Positions 46,548 to 54,629 of a DNA stretch of 64,000 nt are shown one piece after another (positions within the stretch are counted from its first letter, which is position 1; each line of letters begins with the position of its first letter). This DNA comes from Paenibacillus luteus (GTDB taxonomy: Bacteria; Bacillota; Bacilli; Paenibacillales; Paenibacillaceae): assembly GCF_006542765.1 (NCBI RefSeq), contig NZ_SKCD01000010.1, positions 1-64,000 of the forward strand. The letters are read 5' to 3'. The translations under genes and the position numbers were made by a program. The notes beneath the pieces are model-generated. The model was given only the letters and a program-made list of their open reading frames with translations, searched no databases and was not told where the DNA came from.

Positions 46548-47582
46548 ATGACCCAACCAGCTTCTACTGGGCAAAATGTTCGTCATTTGGAATTAGGGCT
46601 TAGCGATGAGCAAGCAATTGATATGTACGCAACGATGGTGACCGCTCGCAAGTTTGATGAGCGTATGCTGCTGCTGCAGCGCGCTGGTAAAATCAATTTT
46701 CATGTCTCCGGTGTAGGACAAGAGGTTGCCCAGGTAGCCGCTGCCTATGCTCTGGACCGTGATACAGATTATTATTTGCCCTATTACCGAGATTACGGCT
46801 TTGTACTTGCCGTAGGCATGACACTTCGTGATCTGCTGCTGTCCGTGTTTGCGAAAGCAGAGGACCCTAATAGTGGCGGTCGTCAAATGCCAGGCCATTT
46901 CGGATCGAAGAAGCTTAGAATCGTCACAGGATCAAGTCCGGTAACGACACAGGTTCCACATGCGGTTGGTATTGCGCTTGCTGCAAAAATGAAAAAAAAT
47001 CCTTTAGTCAGTTTTGTTACCTTCGGAGAAGGCTCCAGCAATCAGGGTGATTTCCATGAGGGCTGCAACTTTGCGGGCGTACATAAGCTGCCGGTTATTT
47101 TCATGTGTGAAAATAATCAGTATGCGATTTCTGTACCCATTCATAAGCAGTTGGCTGCTAAAGTTTCTGATCGCGCGCTTGGGTATGGTTTCCCGGGGTT
47201 TCAGGTTGACGGGAATGATGCTCTTGAAGTATTCCGTGTAGTGAAGGAAGCACGTGAGCGTGCCATAGCGGGTGATGGACCAACCTTGATCGAAGCGCTT
47301 ATGTACCGCATATCGCCTCACTCTACATCAGATAACGATCTTGCTTATCGTACGAAGGAAGAAGTAGATCTCAATCGTGCGAAAGACGGTATCCCTAAAT
47401 ATAAGCAATACTTGATTGACAGCGGAATTTGGACGGAAGAGCTTGATGCTGAGCTTCATACCAAAATTCGTAAGCTGCTTGACGATGCGACCGAATATGG
47501 CGATAAAGCGCCGTTCCCAACGCCGGAATCTACGATGCTGCATGTCTATGCGGATGATGCTGAGCAAGGAGGCAAGGGATAA
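46548..47582 (+). CDS. bkdAA: Branched-chain 2-oxoacid dehydrogenase E1 alpha subunit
   Basis: 344 residues of the thiamine-diphosphate-dependent E1 alpha family: 'MLLLQRAGKINFHVSGVGQE', 'YYLPYYRDYGFVLAVGMTLR', 'PGHFGSKKLRIVTGSSPVTT' and the ThDP motif 'FGEGSSNQGDFHEGCNFAGV' ending in 'ENN'. Decarboxylates branched-chain 2-oxoacids with the beta subunit. AAAAAAAGGAGGAACACCTT precedes the ATG. Overlaps bkdAB (TAATG). Confidence 0.95.
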   Translation: MTQPASTGQNVRHLELGLSDEQAIDMYATMVTARKFDERMLLLQRAGKINFHVSGVGQEVAQVAAAYALDRDTDYYLPYYRDYGFVLAVGMTLRDLLLSVFAKAEDPNSGGRQMPGHFGSKKLRIVTGSSPVTTQVPHAVGIALAAKMKKNPLVSFVTFGEGSSNQGDFHEGCNFAGVHKLPVIFMCENNQYAISVPIHKQLAAKVSDRALGYGFPGFQVDGNDALEVFRVVKEARERAIAGDGPTLIEALMYRISPHSTSDNDLAYRTKEEVDLNRAKDGIPKYKQYLIDSGIWTEELDAELHTKIRKLLDDATEYGDKAPFPTPESTMLHVYADDAEQGGKG

Positions 47583-48565
47583 TGGCTGTAATTGAATATA
47601 TTGATGCTATTCGCAAGGCGATGAAGGAAGAAATGGACCGCGACGAGGACGTTTTTGTTCTTGGGGAGGACGTCGGTATTAAAGGTGGAGTGTTCACTAC
47701 GACTAAGGGGCTTCAAGAGCAGTTCGGTGAAGATCGCGTTCTCGATACCCCGCTTGCGGAATCTGCCATCGCTGGTGTTGCAATTGGCGCGGCTATGTAC
47801 GGAATGAAGCCGATTGCGGAAATGCAATATTCCGATTTTATGTTTCCTGCAACGAACCAAATTATTAGCGAAGCAGCGAAAATTCGTTACCGCTCGAACA
47901 ATGACTGGACATGCCCGCTCGTTATTCGGGCGCCAATTGGCGGCGGTATCTTTGGTGGTTTGTATCACTCGCAGTGCCCGGAATCGGTCTTTTTTGGTAC
48001 TCCTGGTTTGAAAATCGTAGCCCCGTATCGTCCGTATGACGCGAAGGGACTTTTGAAGGCAGCTGTGCGTGATCCGGATCCCGTGCTTTATTTTGAAAAC
48101 AAAAAATGCTATAAGCTCATTACAGGAGAAGTGCCTGACGATGATTACATCGTGCCTATCGGTAAAGCCAATGTGCTGCGCGAGGGCGATGATATTACGG
48201 TTATCAGTTACAGCATGCCGCTTCATTTCGTAGAGCAGGCAGCTGCCGATCTAGAGTCTGAGGGCATAAGTGCCCATATTCTTGATTTAAGAACGCTGCA
48301 GCCACTTGATAAAGAGGGCATTCTTGAAGCAGTACGCAAAACAGGCAAGGTGCTTATTATCCATGAGGATAATAAAACCGGAGGCGTTGGTGCTGAAGTA
48401 TCGGCGATTATTGCGGAAGAGCTCCTTTATGAGCTGGATGCTCCGATCATGCGTTTGTGTGGGCCGGATGTGCCGGCGATGCCGATTAATCCACCTGGCG
48501 AGAAATTTTTTCTGCTGAACAAAGAGAAAGTCAAAGAAGCCATGCGGCAATTAGCCCTTTATTAG
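47582..48565 (+). CDS. bkdAB: Branched-chain 2-oxoacid dehydrogenase E1 beta subunit
   Basis: 327 residues: 'AVIEYIDAIRKAMKEEMDRD', 'VFVLGEDVGIKGGVFTTTKG', 'DTPLAESAIAGVAIGAAMYG', 'IAEMQYSDFMFPATNQIISE', 'YHSQCPESVFFGTPGLKIVA'. E1 beta of the alpha2-beta2 enzyme, with the C-terminal transketolase domain ('VLIIHEDNKTGGVGAEVSAI'). TAATG overlap with bkdAA indicates coupling. The gap of 126 bases to bkdB holds a small hairpin but no gene. Confidence 0.95.
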   Translation: MAVIEYIDAIRKAMKEEMDRDEDVFVLGEDVGIKGGVFTTTKGLQEQFGEDRVLDTPLAESAIAGVAIGAAMYGMKPIAEMQYSDFMFPATNQIISEAAKIRYRSNNDWTCPLVIRAPIGGGIFGGLYHSQCPESVFFGTPGLKIVAPYRPYDAKGLLKAAVRDPDPVLYFENKKCYKLITGEVPDDDYIVPIGKANVLREGDDITVISYSMPLHFVEQAAADLESEGISAHILDLRTLQPLDKEGILEAVRKTGKVLIIHEDNKTGGVGAEVSAIIAEELLYELDAPIMRLCGPDVPAMPINPPGEKFFLLNKEKVKEAMRQLALY

Positions 48566-48691
48566 GCTTTCTAAGATATAGGAATAGGAATAGCTGCTCA
48601 ACAGAGCTTAAATGCCACCGCGAAACGTATGCTGCGCCGCCAGAGGACGGTGGTGGCCGTTTACGCTTGGGCCAGTAGGGAGATGTGAACT

Positions 48692-50023
48692 ATGAAAACA
48701 ATGACGGAGATCGTTGTACCGCAGCTTGCGGAATCGCTTGTATCAGCCACCATCGATAAATGGCTGAAGCAACCAGGCGATTGGGTGGATATTTATGAGC
48801 CTGTCTGTGAGATTATTACGGACAAAGTCAACGCGGAATTGCCTTCTACAGTAGCTGGCAAGCTCGTTCAAATTTTGGTAGGCAAAGGGGAAACGGTTCC
48901 CGTTGGAACACCCATTTGCATTATTGAAACTGAAGGCTCGGAAGCGGCAAGCCAAGTTGAAGCACCTTCGATAGAGAAGAGTGAGCCGAAGCAATCGGGA
49001 TCAACTTCATCCGCGGCAATAGAAACGGAAGACGCGCCAATGCGCAACCGCTTCTCGCCAGCTGTTCAGCAGCTTGCTGCTGAGCATTCGATCCGCTTGT
49101 CAGAAGTGCCAGGAACTGGCCTTGGCGGCAGAATTACGCGTAAAGATGTGCTCGCCTATGTGGCATCGGGAGCAGCAAATGGAAGCAGCGCAGCGGCTGT
49201 CAATGCTTCATTACAAGCGCCTAGAATGGTAGATGCAGCAGCGCAAGTACGCTCGTCGGGACTTCATTTGACGGAAACGCCAAGGCTTCCGAAAATCGAA
49301 GTAGAAGGCTCAGCAGGGGCTGGCAGGGGCGACAATTTCATTGATGTAACGCCTATACGTAATACCATTGCCCGGAATATGAGACAGAGCGTTAGCGAAA
49401 TTCCACATGCATGGACAATGATTGAAGTGGATGTTACCAATCTGGTTCTGCTTCGTAACAAGCTGAAAGAAGATTTTATGAAACGCGAAGGCATCAATCT
49501 AACATACTTGGCTTTTCTGCTCAAAGCGGTGGTCAATGCCATTAAAGACGTGCCAATTATGAATTCGATGTGGGCAGTAGATAAGATTATAGTGAAGCGT
49601 GACATCAATATTGCACTGGCAGTAGGTACCGAAGATTCCGTAATGACACCTGTAATTAAGAATGCGGATCACAAGAACGTTGCTGGCCTCGCCAAAGAAA
49701 TTGAGGAGCTGGCTCGCAAGACGAGGGAAGGAAAGTTGACGCTCTCGGATATGCAAGGCGGAACTTTCACCGTGAATAATACGGGATCATTCGGCTCTAT
49801 TTTGTCTTATCCGATAATCAACTATCCGCAGGCTGCCATTTTGACCTTTGAGTCCATTGTGAAACGTCCAGTAGTTATCAATGATATGATTGCAGTACGC
49901 TCAATGGCCAACATTTGCTTGTCGCTTGATCATCGGATCTTGGACGGCGTAATATGCGGACGTTTCTTGCAGCGGGTAAAAGACAATTTGGAAAGCTTCA
50001 ATCTGGAAAGCAAACTGTACTAG
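48692..50023 (+). CDS. bkdB: Lipoamide acyltransferase E2 of the branched-chain complex
   Basis: 443 residues. Lipoyl domain at ~5-80 with the lipoylated Lys45 in 'ITDKVNAELPS'; Ser/Ala linker; peripheral-subunit-binding domain at ~115-150 ('NRFSPAVQQLAAEHSIRLSE', 'VPGTGLGGRITRKDVLAYV'); second linker; catalytic domain with 'LSLDHRILDG' (His414, Asp418). Forms the core of the complex and passes acyl groups to CoA. GGGAGATG precedes ATG. Followed by lipB, whose product starts the lipoylation this subunit needs. Confidence 0.95.
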   Translation: MKTMTEIVVPQLAESLVSATIDKWLKQPGDWVDIYEPVCEIITDKVNAELPSTVAGKLVQILVGKGETVPVGTPICIIETEGSEAASQVEAPSIEKSEPKQSGSTSSAAIETEDAPMRNRFSPAVQQLAAEHSIRLSEVPGTGLGGRITRKDVLAYVASGAANGSSAAAVNASLQAPRMVDAAAQVRSSGLHLTETPRLPKIEVEGSAGAGRGDNFIDVTPIRNTIARNMRQSVSEIPHAWTMIEVDVTNLVLLRNKLKEDFMKREGINLTYLAFLLKAVVNAIKDVPIMNSMWAVDKIIVKRDINIALAVGTEDSVMTPVIKNADHKNVAGLAKEIEELARKTREGKLTLSDMQGGTFTVNNTGSFGSILSYPIINYPQAAILTFESIVKRPVVINDMIAVRSMANICLSLDHRILDGVICGRFLQRVKDNLESFNLESKLY

Positions 50024-50040
50024 AAAAGGGGAACACCATC

Positions 50041-50748
50041 ATGGCTGAAGCGGATCACGCAAAAGGCTTAAGACGGCTGGATGCCCACTATATCGGCATG
50101 CTCGATTACGCAGAAGCGTGGGAGCTGCAGAAAGCATATGTAAAGCAAATTGATAAGGAGGAGCGCGAGCAGACGCTGCTCCTTCTTCAGCATCCACCTA
50201 CCTATACGATGGGCTCTGACAAGCATCCCGAGCATCTACTTCTGGATGAGGCTCAGTTAAAGGAACGCGGAATCACGCTGTTTCAAATTGATAGGGGCGG
50301 AGACATCACATACCATGGGCCGGGGCAGCTTGTTGGTTATCCACTGCTGTATTTGGAAGCGGTTGGTCTGGATTTGCATGCTTATTTGCGGAGCTTGGAG
50401 CAGGTCATTATTAATTGGCTTGGCGAGTATGGTATAGAAGCGGGGAGAAAGCCTGAATATACAGGTGTATGGGTCGGTGATGCGAAAATTGCGGCCATTG
50501 GGGTGAAATTTAATAAAGCCCGGCATAGCCGGGGCTTTATTACAAGTCATGGTTTCGCGCTTAACATCAAATCAGGCATCGCAGCAGAAGGCTTCAGCGG
50601 CATCGTACCCTGCGGCATTCAGCAGTTCGGCGTTACGTCCTTCAATGATTTAACAGGACTTGAGCTATCGGTCGAAGAAGCGGCGAAGGAGCTGCTTCCC
50701 CATTTTGTGAAGGAATTCGGAAGTGAGCTGAATTTAATAAAGGAATAG
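50041..50748 (+). CDS. lipB: Octanoyltransferase LipB
   Basis: 235 residues. 'LLLLQHPPTYTMGS', 'QIDRGGDITYHGPGQLVGYP', 'AAIGVKFNKARHSRGFITSH', 'GFALNI' and 'GIVPCGI' are the LipB motifs, with the catalytic pair Lys156 and Cys191. Moves octanoyl from acyl carrier protein to lipoyl domains. ATG 50041 follows AAAAGGGGAACACCATC; the frame runs back to 49954 inside bkdB but lacks a binding site there. Bacillus uses LipM/LipL; a LipB-type enzyme beside bkdB makes functional sense. Confidence 0.93.
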   Translation: MAEADHAKGLRRLDAHYIGMLDYAEAWELQKAYVKQIDKEEREQTLLLLQHPPTYTMGSDKHPEHLLLDEAQLKERGITLFQIDRGGDITYHGPGQLVGYPLLYLEAVGLDLHAYLRSLEQVIINWLGEYGIEAGRKPEYTGVWVGDAKIAAIGVKFNKARHSRGFITSHGFALNIKSGIAAEGFSGIVPCGIQQFGVTSFNDLTGLELSVEEAAKELLPHFVKEFGSELNLIKE

Positions 50749-50835
50749 TGATCCGAGCCCAGCGAGCAAGGACGACAATACGAGTGCGGATACAAGTACA
50801 ATGGCAACAATACGGATCATTCGCTGTCTACGCAA
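50734..50835 (-). CDS. prli42: Prli42-like membrane miniprotein
   Basis: 33 residues: basic start MRRQRMIRIVAIVLVSALVL then SSLLAGLGSLFLY, one membrane helix. This matches Prli42, the miniprotein of Firmicutes that anchors the stressosome to the membrane in Listeria. As I recall, the Listeria gene lies between bkdB and a peptidase-T-like gene, and the same neighbours are present here. TTG start at 50835 after AAAGGGG; ATG 50820 is possible but worse spaced. Its 3' end overlaps lipB by 15 bases, convergent. Confidence 0.75.
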   Translation of the reverse strand: MRRQRMIRIVAIVLVSALVLSSLLAGLGSLFLY

Positions 50836-50932
50836 TGGAAAAACCCCTTTCTTGATTTGGAACATCATAGCACGGCTATGAGCTTGTCATTTACTCTATT
50901 GTATACGAAAGTAATGGACGGAGGAAACGTTA

Positions 50933-52066
50933 ATGATCGTAAAAGACCGTTTAGTGAATGAATTTATGGAATTAGTTAAGGTGGATAGCGAAACCAAGCA
51001 TGAGCAGGAAATCAGCCGTGTGCTAAAACAAAAATTTGAAGCGCTTGGCTTGCAAATAAGCGAGGATGATGCAGCGGAGAAGACCGGACATGGCGCAGGC
51101 AATTTGTTTGTGCTTTGGGAAGCCACTGAAGGGAATGAAGAAGTCCCTACAATCTTCTTTACTTGCCATATGGATACCGTAACGCCTGGAGTAGGAATCA
51201 AGCCGCAGTTGGATGAGGATGGCTACATAAGAAGCGATGGCACGACCATTCTTGGTGCCGACGATAAAGCAGGCATCTCTGCTATATTCGAGGCAATCCG
51301 CGTCGTTCAGGAGCAGTCTATCGCTCATGGGCGCATCCAATTTGTCATTACAGTTGGCGAAGAATCAGGGCTGCTTGGTGCGCGGGCGCTAGATGCGTCA
51401 AAGCTGGAGGCAAAGTTCGGTTATGCACTGGACTCGAATGGAGCGATCGGCGATATTGCCGTAGCCGCACCAACACAAGCGAAGGTTTCGATCAAAATGT
51501 ATGGTCGTTCCGCACATGCAGGGGTGAACCCAGAGGATGGCATTAGTGCGATTCAGGTTGCTGCGAAGGCGATTGCCAGAATGCCGCTAGGACGCATTGA
51601 TGAAGAAACGACAGCTAATATCGGTCGATTCGAGGGCGGCGGCGCAACGAATATCGTATGTGATTATGTGAAGCTGGACGCTGAAGCTAGAAGCATTGTT
51701 CAGCATAAGCTGGACAATCAAATTGAAGCGATGAGAAAGGCTGTTGAGAGTGCTGCTGAGGAGTTTGGCGCTCGCGGCGAGCTGGAGAGTGATATTATTT
51801 ATCCTGCTTACAGCTATGATGATGAGGATCCGGTGGTGCAGCTTGCCAAAAAAGCGATCATTGCCATTGGGCGGACACCGCGTACGTTCCATTCTGGCGG
51901 CGGCAGCGACGCCAATATTTTTAACGGATTAGGTATTCCTACCGTTAATCTGGCCGTCGGTTACGAGCATATTCACACAACAAAAGAGCAGATTAAAGCC
52001 GAGGATCTGGTCAAAACAACGGAGCTTGTTGTTGAAATTATTAAACAAGCAGCGGCTTCAGAATAA
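50933..52066 (+). CDS. M20 metallopeptidase, peptidase T-like (YqjE-like)
   Basis: 377 residues. Zinc ligands expected at His79 and Asp81 ('FTCHMDTVTPG'), Asp110/111 ('LGADDKAG'), Glu143/144 ('VGEESGLLGA') and a late His ('YEHIHTTKEQ'); dimerisation domain at ~180-290 ('SIKMYGRSAHAGVNPEDGIS'). The M20 family removes N-terminal residues from short peptides; YqjE in Bacillus lies near bkd too. CGGAGGAAACGTTA precedes the ATG. Substrate not certain. Confidence 0.85.
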   Translation: MIVKDRLVNEFMELVKVDSETKHEQEISRVLKQKFEALGLQISEDDAAEKTGHGAGNLFVLWEATEGNEEVPTIFFTCHMDTVTPGVGIKPQLDEDGYIRSDGTTILGADDKAGISAIFEAIRVVQEQSIAHGRIQFVITVGEESGLLGARALDASKLEAKFGYALDSNGAIGDIAVAAPTQAKVSIKMYGRSAHAGVNPEDGISAIQVAAKAIARMPLGRIDEETTANIGRFEGGGATNIVCDYVKLDAEARSIVQHKLDNQIEAMRKAVESAAEEFGARGELESDIIYPAYSYDDEDPVVQLAKKAIIAIGRTPRTFHSGGGSDANIFNGLGIPTVNLAVGYEHIHTTKEQIKAEDLVKTTELVVEIIKQAAASE

Positions 52067-52140
52067 TATTCGAAATAGGGTTTAATAGCAAGCGTTAACG
52101 ATGTTTGTTATAGCTTGGCGCTACGCGGCCGAACATGACA

Positions 52141-52195
52141 GAAAGCCCTTCAATCCTGAGGCTCAGCGCAGGCTGAACGGGATGGAGGGTTTTTG
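52141..52195 (+). terminator. Terminator after the M20 peptidase gene
   Basis: AGCCCT...AGGG and ATCC...GGAT stems around a GCTCAGCGCAGGCTGA loop, followed by TTTTTG. It lies 75 bases past the stop and faces the convergent mciZ gene. Confidence 0.65.
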
Positions 52196-52223
52196 TCTTT
52201 GTATTTCAAATGAAAGACTTTGC

Positions 52224-52388
52224 TTAATTTATTTTTTCTAAAGGAACGCGCCGAACGCTGATCACGTTGGTGTATTCGGACATCGGTGTCCGTGATAACG
52301 AGGCTGCCGATAGCTTACGCAGCTGATGTCTGATCTCCCAGCCTTTTCCTACTAAACGCAAATGATTTAGAGCTACATATTGTTTCAT
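52224..52388 (-). CDS. mciZ: MciZ-like inhibitor of FtsZ
   Basis: 54 residues, MKQYVALNHLRLVGKGWEIR then HQLRKLSAASL. The block 'L.LVGK.WEIR..L' is the MciZ signature; Bacillus MciZ (40 residues) blocks FtsZ filament growth in the mother cell during sporulation. This copy has a longer C-terminal tail, ending RVPLEKIN. It is divergent from nudF, as in Bacillus where mciZ adjoins nudF. AGGGGCGATTAAT precedes the ATG 52388, and a sigma-E-like promoter lies upstream. Confidence 0.82.
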   Translation of the reverse strand: MKQYVALNHLRLVGKGWEIRHQLRKLSAASLSRTPMSEYTNVISVRRVPLEKIN

Positions 52389-52419
52389 ATTAATCGCCCC
52401 TGTCAATTTGATATATTGA

Positions 52420-52448
52420 TAGTTATGCAGGGAATGGACAAGATATGC
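52420..52448 (-). promoter_or_regulatory. Sigma-E-like promoter of mciZ
   Basis: On the minus strand GCATATC (52448-52442), 14 bases, then CATAACTA (52427-52420). This fits the mother-cell sigma-E consensus (KMATATT, 13-15, CATA-A-T). The Bacillus mciZ gene is known to be sigma-E dependent. Confidence 0.5.
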
Positions 52449-52483
52449 GCATGAAGCCAATACATTTATAAGGAGCGATACGA

Positions 52484-53047
52484 GTGAAAGAGCAACAGCC
52501 AGCTGAGATATGGCGAGAGGAAACGATTAAGACCGAACCAATCTTTCAAGGAAAAGTCATAACGCTGCAGGTGGATACGGTAACGCTGGCAGATGGTAAA
52601 ACAGCGACTAGAGAAATTGTAAAGCATCCGGGTGCCGCAGCAGTCATGGCCTTGTTAGATGGCAAGCTGCTCGTTGTTGAGCAGTTTCGCAAGCCACTTG
52701 AAAAATACCAAGTAGAAATACCTGCCGGCAAGCTAGATCCGGGGGAGGACCCGCTTACCGCTGCGGCACGTGAGCTGGAAGAAGAAACGGGTTATCGCTC
52801 GAGCGATCTAAAGCTGCTTAGCGCCTTTTACACTTCACCAGGCTTCGCCGATGAGAAGCTGTACATCTACTTTACGGATAAAGTCGAGCTTGGCGTTCAG
52901 AATCCAGATGATGACGAGGATTTAAGAGTTGAAGCGATCACTCTTGAACAGGCTGAGTCTTATATAGAAGAAGGCCGCATTAGCGATGCCAAAACCATTC
53001 TTGCCGTATACGCTTGGAAGCTCTACACACTAACAGGTCGGCTATAG
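52484..53047 (+). CDS. nudF: ADP-ribose pyrophosphatase (Nudix)
   Basis: 187 residues. Nudix box at 82-104: 'GKLDPGEDPLTAAARELEEE' then TGY, with the Mg2+-binding REL-EE glutamates; 'EQFRKPLEKYQVEIPAG' before it and 'FYTSPGFADEKLYIYF' after it are typical of ADP-ribose hydrolases (splits to AMP and ribose-5-phosphate). GTG start after AAGGAGCGATACGA. Divergent from mciZ, in the Bacillus order toward spoIIM, fur and xerD. Confidence 0.93.
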   Translation: MKEQQPAEIWREETIKTEPIFQGKVITLQVDTVTLADGKTATREIVKHPGAAAVMALLDGKLLVVEQFRKPLEKYQVEIPAGKLDPGEDPLTAAARELEEETGYRSSDLKLLSAFYTSPGFADEKLYIYFTDKVELGVQNPDDDEDLRVEAITLEQAESYIEEGRISDAKTILAVYAWKLYTLTGRL

Positions 53048-53060
53048 CCGACCTTTTTTT
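53035..53060 (+). terminator. Terminator of nudF
   Basis: AGGTCGGC, loop TATA, GCCGACCT and seven T, overlapping the nudF stop codon. Confidence 0.9.
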
Positions 53061-53394
53061 GTTTCCTCCAACCACTCGTCATACCATAATAATTCCTCTC
53101 ATACAATAGTAGACAACCCTCTATAGAAGCCCTATTTCTGATGGATAAAATTTTGCTAAGCTCAGTTAAGTCAACTTTATGTTAGATTGCAGTAAGCCTC
53201 TTTATTTCAAACATGAGGTTTGACCGACGACATGTGACTGAGCACTTCCCGGCGCGTTTAGTTCGGCCAATCCACAAATCAGCACTCAAAGTTTTGTCGT
53301 ATAGAGTAAACTTACAACTATTTTCCATATATGAAACACAAAATTGGAAACTCTCACAAGAGTGGAGTGCACAAAACGGAAGGGCATGGTGACC
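53061..53394. other. Intergenic region before spoIIM
   Basis: No gene supported. CATATATG at 53326-53333 is close to a sigma-E -10 (CATA-A-T) and spoIIM is expected to use sigma-E, but no convincing -35 was found 14-15 bases upstream. An alternative weak ribosome binding site AGTGGAG occurs at about 53361. Confidence 0.3.
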
Positions 53395-54015
53395 ATGGTA
53401 AAAAATCAACTTTCCCTCTATGTATTTGTATCTGTTTTATTTGTCGTTGGCGTTGTATTTGGCGCTTTGATGGTCAATGCGCTGACGCTGGAGCAACAGC
53501 AGGATTTGGCCCAAGACGTTAATCAATATGTCAAGCTTATGAATGATGGAGTGGGGATGGGTGAAGCGCAATCGTTTTGGGAGCGGTTTTTTTTCCATAT
53601 GAAATGGTTGCTTGTTCTATGGATATTAGGCATTACGGTAGTCGGAATTCCAGGGGTGCTCGCGCTCAATTTCTTGAAAGGTGCGCTTGTCGGTTTTTCA
53701 GTTGGAACACTCATTAACCAATACGCCTGGAAGGGGGTATTGCTATCCCTTGTGTCGATTGCTCCGCAAAATATTATAGCGGTACCCGCCATGATTATCG
53801 TGAGTGCGGCCGCGATTACCTTCTCTATGTATGTGGTTAAAAACAGGCTCCTTCAGCAAAAGGGAGAGCTTGCCCCACAGCTCGGAGCCTTTAGTTCAAC
53901 AGCTGTGCTAATGCTGATCGTTTTTGCAGGGGCAGCGCTGTTTGAGGCCTATATTTCTCCTTCTCTGATTAGCTGGGTTACACCTTTGATTTCGTCCGGT
54001 AACGCCACAATATGA
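53395..54015 (+). CDS. spoIIM: Stage II sporulation protein M
   Basis: 206 residues from ATG 53395 (ATG 53386 also possible; GGAAGGG upstream). Five to six membrane segments: 'LSLYVFVSVLFVVGVVFGAL', 'MKWLLVLWILGITVVGIPGV', 'GALVGFSVGTLINQYAWKGV', 'QNIIAVPAMIIVSAAAITFS', 'STAVLMLIVFAGAALFEAYI'. This is SpoIIM, which with SpoIID and SpoIIP dissolves septal wall so that the mother cell can engulf the forespore. Located upstream of fur, as in other Bacillales. Confidence 0.9.
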   Translation: MVKNQLSLYVFVSVLFVVGVVFGALMVNALTLEQQQDLAQDVNQYVKLMNDGVGMGEAQSFWERFFFHMKWLLVLWILGITVVGIPGVLALNFLKGALVGFSVGTLINQYAWKGVLLSLVSIAPQNIIAVPAMIIVSAAAITFSMYVVKNRLLQQKGELAPQLGAFSSTAVLMLIVFAGAALFEAYISPSLISWVTPLISSGNATI

Positions 54016-54026
54016 CACCAAAACGT

Positions 54027-54056
54027 TTGACTTTACTACGGGTTAGCACCTATAAT
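54027..54056 (+). promoter_or_regulatory. Sigma-A promoter of fur
   Basis: TTGACT at 54027-54032, 18-base spacer, TATAAT at 54051-54056, 52 bases before the fur start. Confidence 0.7.
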
Positions 54057-54107
54057 GAGAGGAAACGTTTCCTGAAATAGGCGCAGACATGTGGTAGGGG
54101 GGAAATC

Positions 54108-54581
54108 ATGGAAGCCCGGATTGAGAAGATTAAACAACAGTTGCAGTCGCAGGGCTACAAATTAACCCCGCAGCGCGAAGCAACGGTACGTGTTTTGCTT
54201 GAGAATGAAGACGACCACCTGAGCGCTGAAGATGTATTTATGCTAGTTAAGGATAAAGCCCCAGAAATCGGACTTGCAACGGTTTATCGGACATTGGAAT
54301 TGCTAAGCGAAATGCATGTTGTCGAAAAATTGAATTTCGGCGATGGGGTAGCACGGTACGATTTGCGTACTGACAGCAATAAGCATCATCATCATCATTT
54401 AATATGTGTGCAATGTGGAACCATGGATGAAATTAAAGAAGACTGGCTGTTACCTTTAGAAGAGCGGCTAGAGCAGGAATACGGATTTTTTGTCATCGAC
54501 CATCGCCTCGATTTCCAAGGTGTATGTCATCGTTGCAAAGCAAAAAATGATCAAGCAAACCCAACTGAAAATCAATCATAA
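54108..54581 (+). CDS. fur: Fur-family metal-dependent repressor
   Basis: 157 residues. Winged helix at ~10-85 ('QGYKLTPQREATVRVLLENE', 'DHLSAEDVFMLVKDKAPEIG', 'LATVYRTLELLSEMHVVEKL'), then 'SNKHHHHHLICVQCGTMDEI' with metal-binding histidines and C-x-x-C, and 'FQGVCHRCKAKN' as the second CxxC of the structural zinc site. Most likely the iron regulator Fur from its position (spoIIM-fur-...-xerD). GGGGGGAAATC precedes the ATG. Confidence 0.93.
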   Translation: MEARIEKIKQQLQSQGYKLTPQREATVRVLLENEDDHLSAEDVFMLVKDKAPEIGLATVYRTLELLSEMHVVEKLNFGDGVARYDLRTDSNKHHHHHLICVQCGTMDEIKEDWLLPLEERLEQEYGFFVIDHRLDFQGVCHRCKAKNDQANPTENQS

Positions 54582-54625
54582 ACGGCTTGGCTGCCCAGCA
54601 TAACTGGACGGCAAAGCCGTTTTGG
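54580..54625. terminator. Bidirectional terminator between fur and the subtilase gene
   Basis: AAACGGCTT (54580-54588) with AAGCCGTTTT (54614-54623) and an inner CCAG/CTGG stem. Serves both convergent genes. Confidence 0.85.
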
Positions 54626-54629
54626 CGTT

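Noticed and set aside
47546..48226. 226-residue open frame antisense to bkdAB
   Set aside because: Shadow of the highly conserved bkdAB coding sequence; no binding site and low-complexity basic product.
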